A DNA stretch of 64,000 nucleotides from NCBI GenBank assembly GCA_036342255.1, contig JAZAUS010000006.1:1-64000 (forward strand), in the 5' to 3' direction. Positions 54,592-62,425 of the stretch are shown piece by piece. The DNA comes from RUG11198 sp036342255. GTDB taxonomy: Bacteria > Bacillota_I > Bacilli_A > RF39 > UBA660. The number at the start of each line of letters is the position of its first letter. The first letter of the stretch is position 1. Under the pieces are notes generated by a model, which saw only the letters and a program-made list of their open reading frames with translations, was not told the DNA's origin and did not search any database. The translations under genes were made by a program, and so were the position numbers.

Positions 54592-56619
54592 ATGAGGAGA
54601 GATATTTTTGAACGATTAATAGGTTCTAATAGAAATTTATTAGTAAATGGTGATATATCTAGTGGAAAAACAAGTAATATTATTTTCCCTATTATAGATA
54701 GAATTATTGATAATGAAGAAAATTTTCTTTTTTTAGACTCAAAAGAAGAATATATAAATAAATACTATGGATTATTAAAAAGTAAAGACTATAACATAAC
54801 AATTATAAATTTACAAGAATTAGATAGAAGTTTTGGCTGGAATCCCTTAGAGTATCCTTATTTATTATATAAAAATAATGAAAAAGATAGAGCTATTGAA
54901 TTCTTAGAATGTATAGCAAACACAATTTTCTACGAAAACAACAATGAATCATCATTTTGGGTTCAATCAGCTTGTGACTTATTCGTAGGCATTTGCTTAA
55001 TATTATTTGAGGATGCCAAAAAAGCAGAAATAAATATAAGTAGTATTAATAGTATTATAAATAATAAAGATGGTTATTTAAAAAAATATTTAGAACAAAA
55101 AGATGAAAAATCAACCATATACACATGTTTATCAGGAACAATTCTAGCTCCTGCCGATACAAGAGGAGGAATAATAACTACTTTTAAACAACAACTAAGA
55201 AGAATAATTAGTAAAGATAAGCTAAATAATTTATTATATAAAACTACTTTCGATATTAATACAGTTACTAAGGAAAGAAATGCTATCTTTATAATGAATA
55301 GAGATGATAATAAAGATATAAATATTGTATCAACTCTTCTAATTGAACAAATATTTAAAATTGTATTTAATGCAATTCAACATCCAAAATACAATTTTAT
55401 CTTAGATAATATTGATACAGTTAATCATATAAATAATCTATCTAACATGCTATCATCTGGAATAGCAAGAAATATTAAATTCGCCATATGCACAAGATCA
55501 TTAGATGATTTCAATAAAAACTATGGAGAATATGTTGATAAATTATGTAATATAATTAACATCAACAATAAAAATATAGAAGTAGAGCTTGATAATAAAT
55601 ATGAAAAAATAAGATATTTCATTGGAGCAACTCCCTTCCCAAAAGACACAATTAATTATCCAATAATAACAAAAAATGATATTGAAATATTTAATTTTTC
55701 AGAATTTATTGCCAATAATGTTAAGAAAGAAATAAAAGAAAACTTAGTAAATAATGACAAAAAAGAAACCGAAACCAAGGAAATATTAGGTGGTAAAAAT
55801 CCATTTATAAATGAACAAGACGACAATATTTTCTCAATCTATGAAGATAACAAACCAACTAAAAAATCTAATCGTAAAGAAATTGATGAATTAATTAATA
55901 AAATAGATAATAAATTAAAAGAATTAAATGAAGAATTAGGTGAAGATGATAGTAATGATATAGAAGAAGCTTCTAAAGAGGAAAACCCAAATAATATAGA
56001 CATTAATGATGAAAAAGATAATAATGAATCTAGTGATAATCTTCAAAAAATAGAAGAAAAGATTAAAGAAATAACAGTTAAAACTGATAAAATCGTAATA
56101 AAAGCTGATTTTCAAAAAAAGAAAGAAATAAAAGATGATTATCAAACCGAATTACAAAAAAGAATTAATGAAAAAATAACAAAACTAGAAAATAAAACTT
56201 CTAATACAATTGATGATAATCCTAATATAGATGAAGAAGAAAAAGAATATGTTTTTGAAAATTCAACAGATGAATTATTAAAACAAATAGATGAAAAAAT
56301 AGCAGAATTAGAAAGAGAAACATTAGAAAAATCACAAAAGAAAAAACAAGAAAATAAATTCAACAGTGATATTTTTCCAAGTATTCATGAAGAAATGATA
56401 ATAGAACTTGAAGAAAAACCCAAACACATTAAAAATAAATTAAATCATCCAAATAAACAAATTGATATAGAAGAAGAAATAGAAACAGAATTAGAAGAAT
56501 TAGGTTTTATCAAGACTATTGATGGTAAAAAATATCACATGAACGGCTATAATCAAAAAAAGCAAGAACTATTAAAAGAAAAATATAATTTATCATCAAA
56601 TAATAATAGTATATTTTAA
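54592..56619 (+). CDS. Orphan VirD4/TraG-like ATPase with coiled-coil tail
   Basis: 675 residues. It begins directly with the ATPase core: Walker A NGDISSGKTSN (about 19-29), FLFLDSKEEY, SFGWNPLEYP, the long helical insert, and a Walker B-like FILDNID in which Asn follows the Asp. Residues about 380-640 are a charged, Lys/Glu-rich region with several coiled coils. VirD4/TraG ATPases couple DNA or protein to type IV secretion, but this one lacks the usual N-terminal membrane helices and no relaxase or secretion genes are near. Role unknown. Confidence 0.7.
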   Translation: MRRDIFERLIGSNRNLLVNGDISSGKTSNIIFPIIDRIIDNEENFLFLDSKEEYINKYYGLLKSKDYNITIINLQELDRSFGWNPLEYPYLLYKNNEKDRAIEFLECIANTIFYENNNESSFWVQSACDLFVGICLILFEDAKKAEINISSINSIINNKDGYLKKYLEQKDEKSTIYTCLSGTILAPADTRGGIITTFKQQLRRIISKDKLNNLLYKTTFDINTVTKERNAIFIMNRDDNKDINIVSTLLIEQIFKIVFNAIQHPKYNFILDNIDTVNHINNLSNMLSSGIARNIKFAICTRSLDDFNKNYGEYVDKLCNIININNKNIEVELDNKYEKIRYFIGATPFPKDTINYPIITKNDIEIFNFSEFIANNVKKEIKENLVNNDKKETETKEILGGKNPFINEQDDNIFSIYEDNKPTKKSNRKEIDELINKIDNKLKELNEELGEDDSNDIEEASKEENPNNIDINDEKDNNESSDNLQKIEEKIKEITVKTDKIVIKADFQKKKEIKDDYQTELQKRINEKITKLENKTSNTIDDNPNIDEEEKEYVFENSTDELLKQIDEKIAELERETLEKSQKKKQENKFNSDIFPSIHEEMIIELEEKPKHIKNKLNHPNKQIDIEEEIETELEELGFIKTIDGKKYHMNGYNQKKQELLKEKYNLSSNNNSIF

Positions 56620-56646
56620 AAAAAGATTTAATTAAATCTTTTTTTT
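56618..56646 (+). terminator. Terminator after the TraG-like gene
   Basis: AAAAAAAGATTTAA / TTAAATCTTTTTTT stem and T run. Confidence 0.8.
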
Positions 56647-56662
56647 ATACATATAATAAAAG

Positions 56663-56691
56663 TTGATATATTAAATAATATTTGATATAAT
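56663..56691 (+). promoter_or_regulatory. Promoter of yvlD-lgt
   Basis: TTGATA (56663-56668), 17 bases, TATAAT (56686-56691). Confidence 0.6.
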
Positions 56692-56713
56692 TAACTATAG
56701 ATGGAGGAATAAA

Positions 56714-57175
56714 ATGAAGAAGAAAATCATTATAGAAGAAGAAAATAATCCCAAAGAAAGCATATTAAAAAATCCAATCATCAAACAAATATTTGAAAGT
56801 TTTCTTTACCTATTAGGCTATGCAATAGTATTAATTCTAGTATCTTTCTTCTTTAAAAAAAGCCTATATATAAATCATAAATATTTCGGATTATATGCTT
56901 TACTAGCATCTATAATAATCCATTTATTAAATCAAACTGTCAAACCAATATTAGTATATATAACCTTACCAATAACAGCCTTAACCTATGGTTTATTTTA
57001 TCCAATAGTAAATGTAATAATATTATATTTAACAAGCTTTATACTAGGAAAAAACTTTGAAATACATGGTATATTTATATCTTTTTTAATAGCAATAATA
57101 ATATCAGTTTTAAATTTCTTAATGGAGACTATAATTATAAAACCAATAATTAATAAGAGGAAAGTGGTAGAATGA
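56714..57175 (+). CDS. YvlD-type (Phage_holin_4_2) membrane protein
   Basis: 153 residues with four membrane helices (about 23-45, 54-72, 80-112 and 118-142). The block LNQTVKPILVYITLPITALTYGL at about 68-90 is the family signature. Such proteins are widespread and poorly characterised; they are not true phage holins and are often tied to envelope stress. It overlaps lgt by 4 bases. Confidence 0.8.
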   Translation: MKKKIIIEEENNPKESILKNPIIKQIFESFLYLLGYAIVLILVSFFFKKSLYINHKYFGLYALLASIIIHLLNQTVKPILVYITLPITALTYGLFYPIVNVIILYLTSFILGKNFEIHGIFISFLIAIIISVLNFLMETIIIKPIINKRKVVE

Positions 57176-57981
57176 ATAAAGTATTAATAACCATCGGACC
57201 ATTAGCTATATATTGGTATTCAGTCTTAATAATAGTAGCCTTATTTATAGGAATAGGAATTGCTGAAAGATATAGCAAAAAATTATTTTTACCAGGAACA
57301 TTAATAAACGATTTAGTCCTAGGATTAGTTATTTGGTCAATAATAGGAGCTAGACTATATTATGTAATATTTAATTTTAAAGAATATAGTGACAATCTAA
57401 TAGAAATATTAATGATATGGAAAGGTGGTTTAGCCATCTATGGAGCCATCATAGCAGGTATACTATATATTGCTAACTTTTGCAAAAAAAGAAGTGTATC
57501 TCTTATAAAAGTACTAGATACTTGCTCCTTGTCCCTATTATTAGGCCAAGCAATAGGAAGATGGGGTAACTTCTTTAATCAAGAAGCATACGGTGCTATA
57601 ACAACAAAAAAAGCTTTACAAAATCTATATCTTCCCAATTTTATTATTAAAGGAATGTATATAGACGGAGCCTATAGAACACCAACCTTCCTCTATGAAT
57701 CACTTTGGTGCCTATTAGGTGTAATAATCTTATTCATTATTAGAAAAAGAAAAACCTATAAAAAAGGTAAACAAATATCATTTTATCTATTATGGTATGG
57801 AATAGGTAGATTCTATATAGAAAGATTAAGAAGTGATAGTCTATATATAGGAAATTATAAAATAAGTGTAATAGTATCAATTATAGCAATCATTATAGGA
57901 TTAATAGGTTTAATTCTATCAACCTTTATGAATAAAACTAAACAATCAATTACAGTTGCAAATAATAATGGAAGAATATAA
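57172..57981 (+). CDS. lgt: Prolipoprotein diacylglyceryl transferase
   Basis: 269 residues with seven helices. The signature GRWGNFFNQEAYG is at about residues 131-143, ARLYYV and GGLAIYGA precede it, and LWYGIGRFYIERLRSD lies near the C-terminus. Lgt attaches diacylglycerol from phosphatidylglycerol to the lipobox Cys of prelipoproteins. It overlaps yvlD by 4 bases, and the DUF308 gene follows after 24. Confidence 0.95.
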   Translation: MNKVLITIGPLAIYWYSVLIIVALFIGIGIAERYSKKLFLPGTLINDLVLGLVIWSIIGARLYYVIFNFKEYSDNLIEILMIWKGGLAIYGAIIAGILYIANFCKKRSVSLIKVLDTCSLSLLLGQAIGRWGNFFNQEAYGAITTKKALQNLYLPNFIIKGMYIDGAYRTPTFLYESLWCLLGVIILFIIRKRKTYKKGKQISFYLLWYGIGRFYIERLRSDSLYIGNYKISVIVSIIAIIIGLIGLILSTFMNKTKQSITVANNNGRI

Positions 57982-58005
57982 AATAATACCTATAAAGGAG
58001 AAATT

Positions 58006-58557
58006 ATGGAAAAAGAATCAAAATTAAATTTATTATTAACAGGTTTTTTATCACTATTTTTTGGAATAACACTAGTTGTAGCAACAGAAGAATTACTAAT
58101 ATCTATTAACTACGTATTAGTATGTATCTTCCTAATAATAGGAGTAATCCAAATAATAGCTTTCTTTATCAATCAAAAATATAAAGATGGAAATTATACA
58201 CCATTAATAATAGGCACAGTCCTAATATGGTTATCGCTTTTTATATACATATATTATAGAATGCTCATAATAATATTACCAATAATATTATCATTATATT
58301 CCGTTATCATGGGAGTAGTATTATTAATAAAATATATTAATCTCAAAAATATATTAAAAATAAAATATAAAAGATACCTAGTATTATCAATACTATCATT
58401 TATTGTAAGTATTCTATTAATAACCAGACCAAGATGGTCCGTATACAAATATTTTCAAATAACAGGAATATATATAATTTTTATAGCCTTTTCTTATATT
58501 TTAGAATTTTTAGCATATAATAAAAAAAATAAGGTTGATTTATTAGAAAAGAAATGA
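58006..58557 (+). CDS. DUF308/HdeD-like membrane protein
   Basis: 183 residues with six membrane helices in three pairs, consistent with the DUF308 repeat. A basic C-terminus (YNKKNKVDLLEKK). Function unknown in most members; HdeD gives acid resistance in enterobacteria. Its last codons contain the -35 and spacer of the tyrS promoter. Ribosome site AAAGGAG. Confidence 0.7.
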   Translation: MEKESKLNLLLTGFLSLFFGITLVVATEELLISINYVLVCIFLIIGVIQIIAFFINQKYKDGNYTPLIIGTVLIWLSLFIYIYYRMLIIILPIILSLYSVIMGVVLLIKYINLKNILKIKYKRYLVLSILSFIVSILLITRPRWSVYKYFQITGIYIIFIAFSYILEFLAYNKKNKVDLLEKK

Positions 58558-58563
58558 TAAAAT
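58535..58563 (+). promoter_or_regulatory. Promoter of tyrS T-box transcript
   Basis: TTGATT (58535-58540), 17 bases, TAAAAT (58558-58563), overlapping the end of the DUF308 gene. Confidence 0.6.
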
Positions 58564-58584
58564 ATATTTACTTTTTAATATTAT

Positions 58585-58768
58585 TAGTATTAAAAACAAA
58601 GAAGTAGCTATTATTTAATACTTTAAAGAGAGTTAGTGGTTGGTGCAAACTAACAATTAAATAATAATGAATTACATGTTTTTAGCTAACCGGTTAAAAC
58701 CGTTATCTAATTAAGAAAAATTAAGGATGGTACCGTCTTCATAGACTCCTTTAGGTACCATCCTTTTA
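58585..58768 (+). promoter_or_regulatory. T-box riboswitch, tyrosine specifier
   Basis: Stem I is built from GCTATTATTTAAT near 58606 pairing with ATTAAATAATA near 58656, with an apical GTTAGT...ACTAAC element. The specifier loop has GAAT-TAC, where TAC (58673-58675) is a Tyr codon. The T-box proper, AAGGATGGTACCG (about 58725-58737), is followed by the terminator GGATGGTACC / GGTACCATCC with TTTTATTT. Uncharged tRNA-Tyr should favour the antiterminator and tyrS expression. Confidence 0.92.
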
Positions 58769-58791
58769 TTTATATGAAAGGAATGATTAAA

Positions 58792-60021
58792 ATGAAATTA
58801 TTTGAAGAACTTCAATGGAGAGGATTAGTAAAAGATTTAAGCAATCCCGAAGAAATAGAAAAAAAATTAAATGAAGAAAAAATAACTTTTTACTGGGGAA
58901 CAGATCCTACAGCAGACAGCCTACACCTTGGACATTACTCATCATTAATAACAGCCAAAAGATTAGCAAATGCCGGACACCATCCCATCTTATTAGTAGG
59001 TGGTGCTACAGGATTAATAGGTGATCCAAGACCAACAGCAGAAAGAGAAATAATAGATAAAAAAGAAGTTAATAAGAACCTAAATGGAATAAAAAAACAA
59101 GTAGATAAAATTTTTGAAGGAAAAGCTGAAATAGTTAATAACTATGATTGGTTTAAAGGATTTGAATTCATAGATTTCTTAAGGGATGTAGGTAAATATA
59201 TAAATATAAATTACATGCTAGATAAAGATATAATAAGAAGAAGACTAGAAACAGGCATAACATATGCCGAATTCTCATATACACTAATTCAAGGCTATGA
59301 TTTCTATAAATTATTCAAAGATAAAAATTGTATTCTCCAAGCAGAAGGCTCAGATCAATGGGGAAATATAACTACCGGTATTGACTTAGTAAGAAAAATA
59401 TCTGGAAAAGAAGTATATGGCTTTACTATGCCATTAGTTCTTGATAAAACAGGAAAAAAATTTGGTAAAAGTGAAGGTAACGCCTTATGGCTAGATATCA
59501 ACAAAACCTCTAGCTACCAACTATATCAATATCTAGTAAATGTTGATGATTCAATGGTCATAAGCTATCTAAAAATATTTACTTTCTTATCTAAAGAAGA
59601 AATAGAAAAATTAGAAAAATCTCATAATAAATGCCCAGAAGAAAGAATAGCTCATAAAGCCCTAGCAAGAGAAATAATAACAGATCTACATGGTAAAGAA
59701 GAATATGAAAAAGCCGTAAAATTATCAGAAGTACTATTTACAGAAAAATTTAAAGAACTAACTAAAAAAGATATAGCAGAAATATTTGTTGGAAATGAAG
59801 TAAAAACTACAACAAGTGATAATCTAGTTGAATTATTAATAGAAATAGGAGCAGCAAAAAGTAAAAGAGAATCAAGAGAATTTATTACAGGTAATGCTAT
59901 TAAACTAAACGGTGAAAAAATAAATGATTTAGATTACAAAATAACAAAAAAAGATTATATAGATAATACATACATAATAATTAAAAGAGGTAAAAAGAAC
60001 TATTACCTAGGACAAAAATAA
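58792..60021 (+). CDS. tyrS: Tyrosyl-tRNA synthetase
   Basis: 409 residues from ATG at 58792, set by AAAGGA; earlier in-frame ATGs at 58774 and 58783 lack ribosome sites. GTDPTADSLHLGH holds the HIGH-type motif, AEGSDQWGNITTG the Tyr/ATP pocket, and KFGKSEGNALWLD the KMSKS-type loop. A C-terminal S4 RNA-binding domain covers about 340-409. It is controlled by the T-box upstream. Confidence 0.96.
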   Translation: MKLFEELQWRGLVKDLSNPEEIEKKLNEEKITFYWGTDPTADSLHLGHYSSLITAKRLANAGHHPILLVGGATGLIGDPRPTAEREIIDKKEVNKNLNGIKKQVDKIFEGKAEIVNNYDWFKGFEFIDFLRDVGKYININYMLDKDIIRRRLETGITYAEFSYTLIQGYDFYKLFKDKNCILQAEGSDQWGNITTGIDLVRKISGKEVYGFTMPLVLDKTGKKFGKSEGNALWLDINKTSSYQLYQYLVNVDDSMVISYLKIFTFLSKEEIEKLEKSHNKCPEERIAHKALAREIITDLHGKEEYEKAVKLSEVLFTEKFKELTKKDIAEIFVGNEVKTTTSDNLVELLIEIGAAKSKRESREFITGNAIKLNGEKINDLDYKITKKDYIDNTYIIIKRGKKNYYLGQK

Positions 60022-60052
60022 AAATATTGGTTAATATAACCAATATTTTTTT
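60021..60052 (+). terminator. Terminator after tyrS
   Basis: AAAATATTGGTTA / TAACCAATATTTT stem with T run. Confidence 0.8.
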
Positions 60053-60117
60053 AATTTAAAAGTAAAAGAATACATATATGTCTAATAATATTATTAGAAG
60101 GGATAAAAGGTGATATT

Positions 60118-60810
60118 ATTAAATTTAATGAAATACCAATAAGTGAAAGGCCTCGTGAAAAACTAATAAAATATGGAACAGATAAATTAAGTAATGAAGA
60201 ACTATTAATGATAATAATAAAAACAGGTACCAAAAAATATTCAGTCAAAGATATAAGTAATAATCTTATAAATTATATAGGTGGTATAAATAATCTAAAA
60301 TATATAACCATAAACAAATTAATAAATGTCCCAGGAATAGGAAAAATAAAAGCAATAGAGCTAACAGCTATTATAGAATTAATAAGAAGAATAAATGAAG
60401 AAGAACTAATAAACAAAGTAATAACTTGTACAAATCCTCAATCTATAATTAATTATTTTAACTATCTTTTTAAAGACAAAACCCAAGAAGAATTCTATGT
60501 TATATATCTAAATAATAAGAAAAAATATATAGATAAAAAAAGATTATTTATAGGAAGTATTAATAAATCCATAGTCCATCCCCGAGAAATATTTAAAAAT
60601 GCCTATTTATTATCTTCAAGCTATATAATATGTATTCATAACCATCCCAGTGGAGATGCAACTCCCAGTTATGAAGATATACTATTTACCCAAAAAATAT
60701 ATAATATCAGTAATCTACATGCCATATACCTATTAGATCATATAATAGTAGGAAACAATAACTACTACAGTTTCTTCGAAGATAACAATATTATTAAACA
60801 TAATAAATAA
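60118..60810 (+). CDS. radC: RadC-family protein with apparent ATT start
   Basis: 230 residues. The N-terminal UPF0758 helix-hairpin-helix part is present only if reading starts upstream of the first ATG (60208): ISERPREKLIKYGTDKLSNE lies before it. The frame opens at 60055 and has no ATG, GTG or TTG until 60208. AAAAGG at 60105-60110 is spaced 7 bases from ATT at 60118, the best candidate; ATT at 60115 is possible. The JAB/MPN domain has CIHNHPSGDATPSYED (metal ligands His, His, Asp). RadC's role is unclear despite the name; the metallopeptidase-like fold is intact. Confidence 0.8.
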   Translation: MKFNEIPISERPREKLIKYGTDKLSNEELLMIIIKTGTKKYSVKDISNNLINYIGGINNLKYITINKLINVPGIGKIKAIELTAIIELIRRINEEELINKVITCTNPQSIINYFNYLFKDKTQEEFYVIYLNNKKKYIDKKRLFIGSINKSIVHPREIFKNAYLLSSSYIICIHNHPSGDATPSYEDILFTQKIYNISNLHAIYLLDHIIVGNNNYYSFFEDNNIIKHNK

Positions 60811-60820
60811 AATCTTATTA

Positions 60821-60849
60821 TTGCATTTTACTAATATTTTTGATATCAT
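60821..60849 (+). promoter_or_regulatory. Promoter of the SipW-type pair
   Basis: TTGCAT (60821-60826), 17 bases, TATCAT (60844-60849). Confidence 0.5.
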
Positions 60850-60873
60850 ATTAATAAGATAGAGAGTGATATA

Positions 60874-61569
60874 ATGAAAAAACATAGAATTATTTATATT
60901 GCAATAATTGTAATTGTTTTAATATTAAGTGTATTAGGTAGCACATATGCCTATTTAACAGCAAAAACAGAAAGTGCATCTAATACTATAAAAGCAGCCT
61001 CTACAAGTTACAGTCTAAGTATGGAAATATCACCTCTATATAATGATTTTAGAATTATTCCAATGGACGATACTGATGTTATTAAAGCTCTAAAAAACAA
61101 ATGTAAAGATAAATATAATCGAGGAGCCTGCTCTGCATATGAAATAAATGTCAACGGTTATGATGATAGTCTACAAACTTTGACAGGTAAAATGGATATA
61201 GAATTAATAAATATCATGAATTTAAGCTATATGATGTTTGAAGAAAAAGAAGAAATTGAAAGTGAAGAAACATGTATAAATATAGATGAAAATAATAATA
61301 GTAGAATATATTGCAAAACTATAGATGCTACTCCTGTCTTAGAAGGAGAAGATTTGTCATTAGGAGTATATGATGTAACAAATACAACTGACAAAAATTT
61401 CATGTTAGTTGTATGGCTTAGCAATATAAATGGAAGTCAAAATGATTATGATATAGGAGATTATAATGCTGCTATAACTTTTGCTATGGGTAATGGTGGC
61501 TCTATAACAGGTAATATTGCAGCATCAATAGGAAAAGAGGAAGAATTACAAAGTCAAAGTGGTGAATAA
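60874..61569 (+). CDS. Secreted protein with SipW-type signal peptide
   Basis: 231 residues. Short basic start (KKHRII), hydrophobic helix (about 5-22) ending LGSTYAYLTAKTES. Mature part with four or more cysteines (CKDKYNRGAC, then CINIDENNNSRIYC), acidic, ending in a Gly-rich stretch and an EEELQSQSGE tail. Paired with the next gene, whose start overlaps its region by spacing of one base. TasA-like fibre or matrix role is inferred. Confidence 0.65.
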   Translation: MKKHRIIYIAIIVIVLILSVLGSTYAYLTAKTESASNTIKAASTSYSLSMEISPLYNDFRIIPMDDTDVIKALKNKCKDKYNRGACSAYEINVNGYDDSLQTLTGKMDIELINIMNLSYMMFEEKEEIESEETCINIDENNNSRIYCKTIDATPVLEGEDLSLGVYDVTNTTDKNFMLVVWLSNINGSQNDYDIGDYNAAITFAMGNGGSITGNIAASIGKEEELQSQSGE

Positions 61570-61570
61570 A

Positions 61571-62263
61571 ATGAAAAGAATAAAAAATAATAGTATCACT
61601 ATATTAACTAATAAAGTAACACTAATAATGATATTAGTAACTTTTATTAGTGTTCTTGGTTCTACATATGCATACTTTTATTTTGCAGTAGATGATAATA
61701 CAACCTTAACAGGTAAAATGGCAACTGTAAACCTAGATTTAGAAGTAACTTCTGTGTTACCAACAAAAGAATCTACAGGTGTTATGGTACCACAAAAATC
61801 AGTATCTGGAAGCAACCTTTCAGCCTTATCATCAGCCTTAAAAAAAGGTTGCGTTGATGATAATAAAAACATAGTATGCCAAGTATACAGAATAAAAATA
61901 AAAAATGATGGTGGAAGTGCAACCGAAATAATAGATGGTGAAGTATCATTTTATGCTAATCAAGAACTAACTCAAAATGCCGCAACAGTAATGCCTAACT
62001 TAAAATGGAAATTAATATCATCATTTGATCAAAATAACAACAACAATTCTGTTCTAGGTAACAATATAGATAACGCAGCATCATCAACCCCAGCCAAATT
62101 TGTTCAAAATGTAGAATTAGAAACCAATGATATTGAAACTTATTATATGATTATCTGGTTTAATGAAATAAATGATGACCAAATAGACGAAAGTAATACT
62201 TATTATGGAAAAATAGAATTCCTATCCTCAAATGGAACTGGCGTAACAGGTACATTCAAATAA
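61571..62263 (+). CDS. Secreted protein with SipW-type signal peptide, second of pair
   Basis: 230 residues from ATG at 61571, one base after the upstream stop; in-frame GTGs at 61559 and 61562 overlap the GGTG ribosome site. Helix at about 16-32 ends LGSTYAYFYFAV. The exported part includes KKGCVDDNKNIVCQVYRIKI, the same Cys-spaced block as in the gene before and the one at 17183, so these form one family. Ends with a Gly-rich segment and no anchor. Confidence 0.65.
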   Translation: MKRIKNNSITILTNKVTLIMILVTFISVLGSTYAYFYFAVDDNTTLTGKMATVNLDLEVTSVLPTKESTGVMVPQKSVSGSNLSALSSALKKGCVDDNKNIVCQVYRIKIKNDGGSATEIIDGEVSFYANQELTQNAATVMPNLKWKLISSFDQNNNNNSVLGNNIDNAASSTPAKFVQNVELETNDIETYYMIIWFNEINDDQIDESNTYYGKIEFLSSNGTGVTGTFK

Positions 62264-62297
62264 ACTTAATTGTATACATATACAATTAAGTTTTTTT
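62262..62297 (+). terminator. Terminator after the SipW-type pair
   Basis: AAACTTAATTGTATA pairs with TATACAATTAAGTTT with T run; a 14- to 15-bp stem. Confidence 0.85.
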
Positions 62298-62359
62298 ATT
62301 ACTATCTAATAAAATAATATAAATCAACCTAATCTGTAAACCATATAGTAAACAAATTA

Positions 62360-62388
62360 TTGTATTTTAAACTAATATTTGATATAAT
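62360..62388 (+). promoter_or_regulatory. Promoter of the RNase J-like gene
   Basis: TTGTAT (62360-62365), 17 bases, TATAAT (62383-62388). Confidence 0.6.
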
Positions 62389-62425
62389 ACATATAGTCTT
62401 TATACTTTGTTAAGAAAGGAGAAAA

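Noticed and set aside
54592..56619. Integrative conjugative element
   Set aside because: Only a TraG-like ATPase is present. No integrase, relaxase, VirB genes or direct repeats were seen around it.
56714..57175. Prophage remnant (holin)
   Set aside because: The family name is historical. The protein is a YvlD-type chromosomal membrane protein overlapping lgt, with no other phage genes.
18137..58557. Mycoplasma-type code with TGA as Trp
   Set aside because: Several genes end in TGA at sensible family lengths, and Trp is TGG in the conserved proteins.
60208..60810. radC starting at the first ATG
   Set aside because: This would delete the conserved RadC N-terminus that is plainly encoded upstream in the same frame.
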